Notes under the pieces: generated by a model
The model's input: only the letters and a program-made list of their open reading frames with translations
Told to the model about the DNA's origin: nothing
The model's database searches: none
Part shown: positions 33,591 to 44,472 of the stretch, in pieces
Position numbering within the stretch: position 1 is the first letter of the stretch
How the letters are laid out: each line of letters starts with the position of its first letter
From: Adiantum capillus-veneris
Taxonomy: Eukaryota; Streptophyta; Polypodiopsida; Polypodiales; Pteridaceae
Length of the DNA stretch: 64,000 bases
Assembly: GCA_014529385.2 (NCBI GenBank)
Contig: CM043971.1
Coordinates: forward strand, 84,611,340 to 84,675,339
Reading direction: 5' to 3'
Translations under genes and position numbers: made by a program

Positions 33591-34823
33591 TAATTCGTGT
33601 CGTCCCTTGACACGACCTTGTGCAGTCTTGTCATAGGGTTGTCTTCAGCTTTGTCTTCAAGGTTGGTCTTCAGCTTGGGAAGTGCTTTGTCATTGATGAC
33701 ACTCCCCCATTCCTTGAGTGATTCATATCTTTCGTGTTGTTGATACGTGATTTGAGCGTGATTGTTGAGGCAACTTTTGTTCTTGTTGCGCATTCTCCTC
33801 TTTGTTGCCAGTCTTGGCCACTGGGAAGATGGATGTTGATGTGTCTGAGCTTACAGAACTGAACCTCTTATTGGCGTGGACTTTATGATGGATTTTCTTT
33901 CAAGGTCCGTTGCAATTTGAGTTGTTTGCAATAGGTCACCAATGTTGAAGCACTGTGTGAGCTACTTTTGATTGTTGTGGATAGCTCGCTTGCTACATTT
34001 CTCATTGATTGTCGTTGTAGGCCATTCTTTAACTTGCCATTTTTTTATGGAACTTTGTTGTCGCCCTTGAAGATAAAAGATGCTCTTGATAAGCATATGG
34101 AGACCTGCGGTTTTTGCTCCATTTCGTTGTCAATTGATTTGGGTAGACATTTCCTTATTGCTGATTTAGAAGGAATATATACAAGAAGATGATGTGAGGG
34201 TTTCTAGATTAGGGTCTTAAAACTTGGATGATCAAAGGGAAAAACCCAGTGGGGAAAAAGTGCCTTTGGTATACGCTCTTATTGTAGTTGAGCATTTGGA
34301 CTTGAAGTACCTGTCATGCAAGGTGAGTGCATTGGAGAAACAAAGAAAGAGTACCTAATGCAAGTCCCAATTATGGGACACTCTATATGCATATGAAAAT
34401 TTTCAAACAAAAGCATGCAGTGTAAGGATGAAGTTGATGGGTGCTTCAAGGAACAAATGTAGCACATGTGACATCAAAAGACGTCTCAATAGCTTCCACG
34501 TTTCCAAGAAGGGTTTTCGATGTAGAAGCTTCTCCACTCATTCCTCACTGTGCTAAGTCCGTGAGTGTCTTTTGGACCTCCTTCTTCACTTACCACTATA
34601 CTACAATGACTTTGACTCTTATGCTCACCTATACCAGCATGAGCGAAAACGTAATTATACTCAACTCTTCCAGCTTGAGCAGTACCTAGAATAACTAAGA
34701 AGCTTAGACCACAGAGAATATTACATGAAGGTTTGGGACTAACGCTTTGCTCATTTAGTGTCTTATCTGCCCGAGTCTGACTTTTATGCCATGTATTTTT
34801 AATGGAAACTTGGACTTACCTGT

Positions 34824-35877
34824 TCAAGGCCAGAAACACAATTCCATAATTTTTGGAAATTTAGGCCTCTTCCATTGTGTTGGTCTTTGGATGCCACTAT
34901 TTTGTCGCGAGTAGGTTGGCATATTTTGGCTCCTCTTGACTTTCTTTTTGTATGTTGATACTTCTTTGTAAAACAAGTCCTTCAGCTCTGGTAGGGCTTG
35001 ATGTAGCCTTTGCATTAATTTCCATGAGAAGTGGTTGTTGATAGGTGTGGGTTCCTTGTGTTTGAGTTTCCACGAGAAATTTCAGAACCCATCTTGTTTT
35101 TGGTCCTTGTGTGACCGTCTTTTGCATTTTATCTGCTTCTATAATTTGATGGACACTAGGCTTCGGTATCCAAATTTGATGATTTCCTTTGTAGAAGCCT
35201 TGATTTTGGAGTTGATGATGAGGTATCCATCTAGAAATTGTAGAAGCCTTCATTGTAATTGGCTTTTGTTGACTATTGGGTTTCTTTTCTTGCTTTGGGG
35301 TAGAAGCTTGTGCTGCATGATTTTTCTTGGTTGTTCCAGATTGAGCTACAATTTTTGGTAACCATATTTGAGTGTTACCTTCATAAAATCCTTGTGTTTC
35401 AAGTAGCTTGACTGGAATCGATTTGCTGCTTCACGTGTTGTTGGGTAGCTTGATTTAAGTCTGAATTTGGTACCCAAACTTTTTGCATTCCTTGCTGCTT
35501 TGATTTTTGCTTTTGCCTCTTGTCGTAGTTCTTTCTCCTGATTGAGTTGTTTGTCTTGCGTTTATAGCTCGTCTTGCTCTTTGTAGAACTTTTTGGTTGA
35601 GGCGAGTAGATCCAAGATGTTACTTTAGGCTTTTTGGCCTAAACATTAGCGTTTTTTGGAAGTAGCCTTGAGAAGTGATTGACTCATTTGATGATACCGA
35701 CCATGTCACCTTTCGTTGTTGTGGTTGAACTTGTGCTTCATGTATCCAAACTGGGTCTTTGACTTTAATGTGCTCTTTGGATACCAACACTTGGTTGACA
35801 TTCATTGGCTTCTTTTGGATGTTTTTTTGTGATGGAAACTTTGGTTGATAGACTTTTTGCTTTGGTTTCCATTGCAT
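34824..35877 (-). pseudogene. Gln/Lys-rich downstream protein with Trp-containing repeats
   Basis: After the protease the minus strand encodes a Gln-, Lys- and Ser-rich sequence broken by frameshifts. It contains a repeated short motif: DPVWIHE, KVWVPNSD, QGFYEGNTQIWLPK and QGFYKGNHQIWIPK. Repeats of aromatic-Pro units in a low-complexity background suggest a binding or structural role, such as nucleic-acid or capsid association. Reverse transcriptase would normally be encoded here. I do not recognise a family. Confidence 0.45.
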
Positions 35878-36638
35878 TGTTGGTGACGGGTTCTTGATGT
35901 AGAGGCTTCGCGGGAATTTTGATGGAAGCTCGTTAAAGGTAAAGTCGTCTGGCGAGGTTGATATACTTCAGTGTTTACCTTTGCTTTACCTTTTTTTGTG
36001 ATGGTTGGTTGCTCCTTTTTGCATTGACTTGAGGTGCTTTTGGGATTTTTGATGGTGTTGTTGTTAGATTTTCCTTGTGGTTGAGAGAAGATGTTCCTCC
36101 AGCTTTCTGTCAGGATCAGACTGTCTTTGATGTGATGGGAGTTGATTATGTGGAACGTATCCTTATACGCCTCGGTACTCAATTTGAGTACAGCTTCTGC
36201 CATGCCAAAGCTAGAAATCGGCATTTTTGAACTTTTGTACACGATGTCCTCTAGATTTCCCATCATGATCCACGTTCCATAAGTCATTATATTCTTTGTT
36301 GCTTGTGGATCTATCACAACTGAGCATGTGATTTTGAGTCCTGTCTCTCTGCATATGCTGAATTTGATCATCGTAGGAGACAGCCAATCTTCTTCTTTGT
36401 CCCTGTTCTTCTTTTGATCTTGCATTTTCTGAACATTTGATGTTGAACTTGGAAACTTTTTTCCTTCATCTGCTTTCTCTAGAAATGGCTCTGGTACATA
36501 CGCCTCATCTTCTATTGAACGCTCTAGGATGCAATCTTGCTTTCTAATACTTCCACTCTCAAGAGCTCCGTACATCCAAATATGCGCTTTGCTTTCCAAA
36601 TCAATTGTGGAGTTTAAGTCTTCCCCTGGGGTACGCAC
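35802..36638 (-). pseudogene. Unassigned region C-terminal to the protease
   Basis: A 278-codon frame follows the protease remnant. It has DLESKAHIWMYGALESGSIR near its start, then VVIDPQATKNIMTYGTWIMM and a Gln/Ser-rich tail that runs, one frame off, into the next region (shift near 35877). DPQATKNIM-like segments are weakly reminiscent of a second pepsin-like fold with a retained Asp, but I would not call it a protease on this evidence. Confidence 0.4.
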
Positions 36639-36699
36639 TACATCTCTATGACTATGATCTTTGACACTGATTTTTGTAGTAATTTCCTTGTGTCATAAG

Positions 36700-37529
36700 T
36701 AGATAGAGTCATAGCCCTAGTCTTGTACCATTTTGAGCTGACGCATGAATGGTCTGCCCAATATGATATCAAAGTTGCTGCTCTTGTCAAAATGCATTAT
36801 GGCAAAGGTATGCTCATACTCGATGCCACACAAGGATACAAAGATTTGTTATAATATTCCAATCGGTTTCTCCATGTATCCATCCGCTAATTACAGTTTC
36901 ATTCGAGTTTTCCTAAGATCAAGCTTTTCCCATTTTTTTCATACCTCTTTGGTTGCAATGGAAATTCCTACCCCACTATCTAATATAGCAACCGTCTTTA
37001 CTCCTTTGTACTCAAGTGGTAAGGTGGTGTTTCCTTCATCTCCTTCACAATAGTCACCCACCTTATTTACTGGTACTGGCTTTGTCTGTGGTTTCTTAGG
37101 TGAGGTGTCATCCATGTTTTTGTCCACAAGTTGGTCATGAGAAGGGATTTTCAACCCCATGTTTTCCAGGTGTTTGCCCATTTGGCTCCATAGATGCGGT
37201 CTAATTTTCAGTAGCTCTAAGAGATAAAGTGTGCATTGTATAGGAGAAGACATCAATTCATGCAAGCTCTTGGTATCCATCATTTGTGGTGTTGCTTTCC
37301 ACTGAGAAGGTACCATTTTAACTTGCAATTTTGTCTCGTGTTCTCCTATGAAGGATGGCAATGTCTTTAGGGAGCATGGTTTACTCTCTTCAGATGTGAC
37401 AGACCCAACATCCCCATATAGAGATCGTATATCCCCTCGGAAAAATTTGTGATCCATGTTTATCTCAGGGATAGGTGCTGACTGTAATGTAGCACTACCA
37501 TCCTTTCGGTTTCTGATTGATTCCCACAA
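36700..37529 (-). pseudogene. Retrotransposon aspartic protease
   Basis: The element's strand shows VAILDSGVGISIATKEV, with the catalytic DSG triad, followed past a TGA (Trp in the natural frame) by the flap region and FDIILGRPFMRQLKMVQD, the conserved C-terminal ILG signature of gypsy proteases. It would cleave the gag polyprotein. Three in-frame stops make it non-functional here. Confidence 0.8.
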
Positions 37530-37832
37530 GGATTATGGCCACGGTTCTTCTACCTCCGGAATAGGTATCACTACTTGTGAACCCACCCCATCTATGGTGT
37601 TGGGTACTTCCCTTGTATCTAAAGGTGCCTCAACTCCCGGCTCTTCCTAGTCTCTGTTTACAATACCCTGGCTCTCCAATTCTTGGACTTTATCGCGGAT
37701 TAGCACCTCCGTTTTTGGAGCATCTAGAACATGTGGTTCCATAAGAGATTGGGCCTTTTGGATGAGCTCCTTGCACATTTGCAACCTCTCTTTTTCATAC
37801 CCTGGATGAGGGTACGTTAGCCATCTATCCTC

Positions 37833-38126
37833 TTAGGTTTGGTTGGGTTTTATCCTAGCTTCATAAGCTTTCAAGATCGCATCCAAAGGTTCCAAGACTT
37901 TTTTCACTAACACTGAACCTCCCAAGTTAGTCTTTGACTCTTTAGGTCCCTTTGCAGTTTTGTTCCTTTCTTGCTCTTGTCTAAGCTTCTCTCTTGTTTG
38001 ATTCAATTTAGCTTCCAAAGCAGCTTTCTCCTGCAGCCTCTTCGCTTTCATTTTGTCCCGTTTGGCTTTCCATGACTTTCGTCCTGTTCTCACCGATATG
38101 TTCTCAATTTCTTCTTGAACAGGCAA
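37833..38126 (-). CDS. Coiled-coil segment of the gag-protease polyprotein
   Basis: A strongly charged Lys/Glu/Gln-rich stretch (RDKMKAKRLQEKAALEAKLN) lies between the zinc knuckles and the protease. It probably belongs to the same polyprotein and could mediate self-assembly. Nearby stops separate it from its neighbours in this copy. Confidence 0.5.
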   Translation of the reverse strand: MPVQEEIENISVRTGRKSWKAKRDKMKAKRLQEKAALEAKLNQTREKLRQEQERNKTAKGPKESKTNLGGSVLVKKVLEPLDAILKAYEARIKPNQT

Positions 38127-38247
38127 TGTGGCTTCCTTAGTTGGTTTGTTTTTTGCAGCTTCTTAACTTGAGCTCGAGTCATCACGTTTAAAGGAATGGC
38201 AGTTTCTACCTCGGATCCGCTTAAAGAAGGCATCACGCCTACAACAT

Positions 38248-39964
38248 TCATTGTTGCTTTCCCTTTGTAGTCTGATTTTTAGCACAGTGTTGGCATAGAT
38301 GGTCTATACCACAACGTTCACAGAATACAGATAATTCTATTTGTGGACCCTTGTTTGGACAATTTCGTGCCCAATGATCACCTCCACACTCGTAGCATGG
38401 ACCTCCTTGTTTCATAGCTGGTGATCCAGCCAATGGTTGTTCTTGCCTTGTGAGGATGTTCTTTGAACCATACTCCTGATGATTGGCTATGAACATGAGA
38501 GTATTCGCATCACAGTACTGGTTTCTCATGGGTTGTGGAACATATGTTGGTTGAGCGTAGTTGACTACTACTCTCCCATCGTTCAAAAGATGCGGTTGTT
38601 GCCCTAGCATTTGTTGTGTCTTTGGCTGAGTGTTACACCATGGAGTGGGGTGATCCCCTCCGCAAGTATTGCATATCCTCAATTGAGGATGTCGTACATT
38701 TAGGTTTTGCTTGTAGCCTTGATTTATTCTTCTAATCACCCCCTCGACCACTTGATCAATGATCGATTCCCAAGGAGTTTGAACATCTCTCTTTGCTGTG
38801 GGTTCACTCTTTGAAGATGAGACACTACTAGCCGTGTTGTCTGTATCTTCAGTCACCTCTCTGTAGGCCTTGCAATTGTCAAATAGATATATAGCTTCTC
38901 TAATGACTTGCTTAAACGCTGCGCATCCTTTTAGATGTAGGTCCTTTTTTAGAGTTTCATTCCTCAAGCCCTCTATGAAGAGAACTGATAATCTCTCATC
39001 TTGCGGTAACTCTCTCACAGGACATCTATCAATGTATTGTTTGAAGCAAAGCAAAGCTTCCTTCAATCTTTCATTCGTTTTTTGTTTGAAGCGTAGATTT
39101 GGGACACTGTGTTATGTTTGATTCCCCTTTTGAGAATTCCTCTACAAACTCTTGCAAGAGTTGTGCTATGTTTGGAAAATCATCTCTATTTAGTGGTTGG
39201 AACCAACTCAAAGCTTTTCCTTCCAATGTCAACCCAAATCCCTCATATTGAGTATGGAAATCCGCAATCTGTTCTCAAAACTTGTTTGAAGAGTGAGACA
39301 TGAGCATATGGATCCTCGACCCATCGTATTTTGTCTTGACACATTGAGCCACTTGATATGGTCTTAATCGTTGTGGTTTAGTCACTAATCTAACCAAATC
39401 CTTGTCTTTTGGAAAGACATCTCTCGTTTGCTCCTCTCATCTTGGAGAAAATCCTGGCAGAATCCTCTCTCATGTGTACTCTGGCATATTTTTTTACTGA
39501 AAGTAAGTAGATATCGGAGTAACCTTGCATGTATATTGTTCTAAGTCAATTGGATCAACAAGTTTTTACTCTCTTCCATACTTATCTACCATCAAAACTT
39601 GCACTCTGTTGGCATCTGTATATGTGAATTCATAGAGGTTCTTATGGGTGGTCAACTCTCTAGCATAGGGCTCTACACACTTGTAGAAGATATATGGATC
39701 CCTGTTTGTGAATCTATACAAGCCCTCATAAGTGTAATCTGTAAGCACTCTCATGGATTCATTGGCTTTGATTAATCTCAAGTTTGGTTTGTCGATTAGA
39801 GGATGCCTCTCCTCTATGTATTCTCTCAATCCCTCTGTTGAAGGCATTGCAACGTTTCTTGTGTTTTTCATGTCTCCGAGTGGAGTAGAGAACCCTGGTG
39901 GTGGATGATTTGTCATGGTTAAAGGATCACTCAAATCTCTCAAGATAGTCCTTGACAAGCTCAC
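38248..39964 (-). pseudogene. gag of the LARD-like element
   Basis: The N-terminal part (39964 to 39566) starts MSLSRTILRDLSDPLTMTNH and is followed, through a few stops and frame changes, by the gag core (TLEGKALSWFQPLN, LCFKQYIDRCPVRELPQDER, FIEGLRNETLKKDLHLKG). At the C-terminus are two zinc knuckles and a related cluster: CNTCGGDHPTPWC, CYECGGDHWARNCP and CERCGIDHLCQHC. The knuckles use a GGDH core, unlike the GH(Y/W) form of the 1009-2526 gag, so this is a different family. Confidence 0.8.
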
Positions 39965-40360
39965 TTTGGCTTAGTGCAACTTATCTCTTTTTGCCCTTGA
40001 TGAGGTCTCTCAGAAGTTAGGAATTTTTGACTTTTTGGTCTCTGGAAACTGGTTTTGGGGTACCCTAAAAGTTTGGATTTAGGAAAACTAGTAAAAGTCA
40101 TCTCTAGATGTGTGCTATTGCCAGCAAGCTTTCTTCTTGGCTATACCTGACTCAATTTGGAGTTGTCAATCAAAAGTTAGAGCACTTTTAGTGAACTGCA
40201 CTTGAAACAGCACTCAAAACAATCTTAGGACCAAAAAACAAGAACCTTGGCTTGTATCTTGGTCTCCCAAAGGTATTTTTAGCTCAAACTTGAGATTTGG
40301 GATATCCTCAAGTATATCTACAAGATCACCAAGTCAGATACCCCCACTATGCTGAGAGGT

Positions 40361-42192
40361 ACAGGGATCGCGATCCATGTTCCCTATCAAATTTTTTTCT
40401 CCAAATTTTGACTGTGTGTAGACAAGGTCATATGCAGGCTATATACCAATTTTCAGCAAATTCTGAGGTTGAGGTACATGGATCGCGATCCATGTTCAAC
40501 CACATCTGGAGTTGATCTCTTGGTAGCTTGTTACACTCTACGTCCACAAGATAAATCTCAAATATTTTTGGATTTGGACTTGGTTTGATAGGTGAAATGG
40601 CCAATACAAGGTCTGCACTGCGATTTTCAATCTGTCACCTGTTTTGTTCCCTTTTGACCCAAATTTGCTCAATTTTTTCCAAAATTGGACTTGGGAATAT
40701 GTTTTTTTGTGTAAGCACTACTGATTTGGAAGGTTTCTGGTCAAGCTGTCACTATGGGTACATGGATCGCGATCCATGTTTGGAGCCCAAATTGACTTCT
40801 TTTTGGTACCATCAGATTCAGCATGATTAGTAGGTCCTATGGTATGAAAATTTTTGAAAATGGACCTCTGGATTGAAAATTAGGTCAATTCTGGCACTTG
40901 CACAGAGTACTTGACAATTCTGGTTTGGTTTTTGGTATCCAAATTCACTTTTGAGAGGACCACTAGATTCCTTGTGATGTCCTCTAGCTATGGTGCAAGT
41001 TTGGTATCAATCTGTGACAAAGGAACATGGATCGCAATCCATGTACCTTTGTGTCAGATGGTAATGAAACTTGGCACACAACTTGCCCTTGGTCCACTGA
41101 TTCATGCTGAATGATTTTTGTGTGATTTGGACTTGTTTAGGTCAGGCAAAAGTCAATTCACAGGTTTGTTTTAGGGTTTTCACCTTGAACAGTTTTTGAC
41201 TCTTTTCACCCATTTTTTTAACTTTTTTGACAAAATTTCTTTGGGGACTTTTGTTCACAATAGTCTATACTACATGCTTGAAAAGTTTCTGTCCAAAAAT
41301 TTCTCAAAGGTACATGGATCGCGATCCATGTTCCACCCCTTTTGGATTTGAATTTTTGGTGTGCTGATGGCTTATGATGTTTGTAGCCTGCTCCACAAAA
41401 AATTTTCGACTTGGATCAGTTTTGCCCAACCAAAACTGACTTCTACAGTCTGCTGTGGCATTTTAGAGAATGTTTTGTTTTTGGCTCTTTAGACCACTTT
41501 TTACAACTTTTTTGCATTTGGTTCTTTTGAGAAAAGTGTTTGTCTATGTGTCAGCTATCCACTGCTCAAATATCAAGCAAAAAAATTTCAAAATTTTTTC
41601 ATGAGGTACATGGATCGCGATCCATGTTTGACCACATTTTGACATGAAACTTGGTCAGCTTGTAGTTCATGTTATGGTGATACTCTTCCCCAAATCTTTT
41701 TGAATTTGGACAACTTTTTCCTAGTCAAAAGTGAGTTTTTTTGTCTGCCCTGCGGTTTTTGAGTAGTTTCTGTATTTGGCTATTTTGACCAACTTTTTTC
41801 AATTTTTTGACATGGTCTCTTTTGGCAAAGTTGTTCCACTAGTTATCAGGAATGTACTTGTCAAATATTAGCCCCAAATTCCAAAAAGGTACATGGATCG
41901 CGATCCATGTTTGGCAGCATTTTTTCATGAATTTTGTTATGTTGGTTCTTTATGCCCTGTAGAATCCATTTCTCACCCGTTTTTGAATTTGGATCCCAAA
42001 ATCTCAAGATTTGCCCAATTTTGTGTCCGAATCCTTGTTTTGACTTTTTTTGCCCTAAAAGTCAATTCTGATGTGATTTTTGATTTTTCTTTCAAGAAAA
42101 CTTGATCAGAGCAGTTTCCCAATGATGCTCACTGTAATTGGTCACTTTTCCCCAAAAATGGTTTTTTGGGGTACATGGATCGCGATCCATGT
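40361..42192. repeat. Eight 20-bp palindromes at about 285-bp spacing
   Basis: The palindrome ACATGGATCGCGATCCATGT occurs at 40476, 40760, 41312, 41608, 41891 and 42173 without mismatch, and at 40361 and 41025 with one mismatch each. Starts are separated by 115, 284, 265, 287, 296, 283 and 282 bp. The sequence between is a strongly diverged tandem repeat rich in TTTTGACC/AATTTTTG motifs, while the palindrome is nearly invariant. It lies in the element's 5' leader, between primer site and gag. Confidence 0.95.
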
Positions 42193-42697
42193 TCCTCCAC
42201 AGATTTTGGCCAAACTTCTCAGATTGCTTCTAGAGAGTCTGCTGATGCCTTTGATCCACAAATTTTCAAATTTGGATCACTTTTGAGGTCTCTACCCATC
42301 AAATTTTCATAATTTCAGAGTTATGGTCGTTTTTGCCAAAATATGGTTTTTCACCCTTTTTTCTCTCAATCTTTTAGCTCAAATTTGATGGTGGTAGTTT
42401 CTACTTACCCTTCTCTTAAGTACTGAAATGAAACATGAAACAAAAACAAACAGAATGGTACAGCACTCTGAAAGCATAAAGAAAATGGAAGAATGAAATG
42501 CTTTTGGCTATCTCACTCACAACCCTCTTTACTTCTCAAGAATAGATCTAGCAAGTCCTCGACTTCTAGACTCTATCAAGCACTAAACCCCGTGTCTAGC
42601 TGCTTCACTGCTAAAGTGTAAATGGAATGAAAGGACAAATCTTTACAAAAATAACGCTCTAAAAAAGCACTAGGTCACTCACCATCTAAGGATCACA

Positions 42698-42715
42698 TCC
42701 CCGGCAACGGTGCCA
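42698..42715 (-). other. Primer binding site, tRNA-Asp type
   Basis: On the minus strand TGGCACCGTTGCCGGGGA starts 1 bp inside the 5' LTR end. It matches the complement of the plant tRNA-Asp 3' end with one mismatch. Confidence 0.85.
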
Positions 42716-43879
42716 ATGTTTGCGGGTCGCCGCGACGGACGTCTGCAGCATAGCTTTCTAGCACTAACATAATGTCAATACTCAGGGAAAGTGACTCGGA
42801 TGGGGCACCGAGATTCTATGAGATCGTCAATCTCACGAGGTGAACCTTAACAACCAAACACACTAGCTCAACAAGCAAACCAACACTCAATGATCAGGGA
42901 AATCTGCCTATGTCCTTTCTCACAGCTCTAGGTCATCACGCCATTTCGGCACTCGAACGGACTCGAAATGCAACTGCTACAAACGGGAGCGCGGAGAGCC
43001 CTGCAAAATACCAAAACTAGATACTATAGATGATGAAACACACAAATCTGCATACTTGTCAACCATCCTTGCACATAATCGAGCTACACACAAGCAGAAG
43101 AGACAGAGAGGGAGATAGAGCGAGAGAGCACGTGCAGGCGCACCTCGTAGAGCGGAGTGCTATGCCTGGCACGGCGAGAGAGAAGAGGGGAGAGGAGAGA
43201 ACAAGACACAAGCACTGGGTACAATCTCCCCCCGTGCAAGAGTGACCATTTCCCTCTTGCACGTATTTGTTTTATAGATTTCTTGAATGGTCAAATTGGT
43301 TACAAACTGGCCGGCCGGTCATAAATGGCCAAAGCTCATAAAAGAGCACTTGAATAATAAAATGTACATGATTACAAATACATTCGCATAGGCCAAGCTG
43401 AGTCCAGTCTTTTCCACCTGTCAGCTACAATAAATAATAAAATGTCAATTCTATAACATACCTCTCCGTTGGAAAGCAACTGTCCTCAGTTGTGAAGATA
43501 AAAATCTGCAAACAATACTTGTCAAGAACAATGATTAGAAATCTGTATCAAATAGTAAAAAATTCATAAAATTAGACAACATTGCTTATGCTTGCCGTCA
43601 TCCACATACTACCTATTCTAGTGTCCCATACCACTAGAATAAGCAGTATATGTCATACCCTTATGAATCAGGATATCATTGGTCACACTCATCATCAATC
43701 TCATAATGTCAAGTCTCATCACATAAACACTGCCATAATAATCACCAGATACCAAATCCCAATCCAATTCCAATTCCACAACATAATTCCAAATCCAAAT
43801 CACTTTCATTATGTACCCGGGTAACAAAATCATACCAGTTACAGTGGTGGCCAGCCACTGCAACATGATTTTGTGATCG

Positions 43880-44085
43880 GTGTTGCCTAAATCGGCGAAT
43901 CTACACCAATAAGATGTGCTGCCTAAATCGGCGAATCTGCACTGATGCTGCCTAAATCGGCAAATCTGCATTTGGTATAAGTTTAAAAATCATGAATCTT
44001 CTATTTATCAATGTGCTGCCTAAATCGGCGGATCTGCACCAAGATGAGTATCTACACACTGCCTACATCGGCGAATCTGTGTGCA
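43880..44085. repeat. Five copies of TGCCTAAATCGGCGAATCTG
   Basis: Copies of this roughly 22-bp motif start near 43883, 43919, 43947, 44015 and 44058, spaced 28-68 bp apart, inside the nested non-coding element. Confidence 0.85.
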
Positions 44086-44362
44086 TGTGACCAATGGACT
44101 AGACTAGGCATAGAAATCTAACATTTATCACAGTTGTAAGACCAATTTGGAGCATGCTAGAGTAGGAGGGTACTTACAAATTGTTGTTCAACATCCCAGA
44201 GCACCTTAACTCAGATAAGTAGCTGCATAGAGTAATGACAAATTATCTCAATGAAAAGTCCTTTCCAAACAATTGGAAGGCATGACCTTAACAATGTTTG
44301 AGTATTCATCTTAGAAGACAAGACATAGAAATGTACATCGAATATTTAATGTATATACCTGG

Positions 44363-44472
44363 AGGATATTCTGTATCTCAAAATGTACATACCTATGTGT
44401 GTGCATAGAGAGTTATAATTCTGTATCTCAAAATGTACATACCTGTGTGTGCGTGCATAGAGAGTTATAATT
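44363..44472. repeat. 52-bp tandem duplication
   Basis: Two adjacent copies share TCTGTATCTCAAAATGTACA and CATAGAGAGTTATAATT, differing by a few bases in the GT-rich middle. Confidence 0.85.

Noticed and set aside
40361-42192. Palindrome array read as a CRISPR array
   Set aside because: Spacing is about 285 bp, intervening sequences are themselves related, there are no cas genes, and the context is a plant retroelement.
40361-42192. Palindrome read as a conserved peptide (YMDRDPC)
   Set aside because: The palindrome falls in different frames relative to neighbours and in frames with stops. Spacing is not kept in multiples of three (284, 265, 287, 296, 283, 282).
43030-43262. Open frames on both strands inside the nested LTR
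   Set aside because: They are in LTR sequence rich in GAGA repeats, overlap each other on opposite strands and carry no motif.
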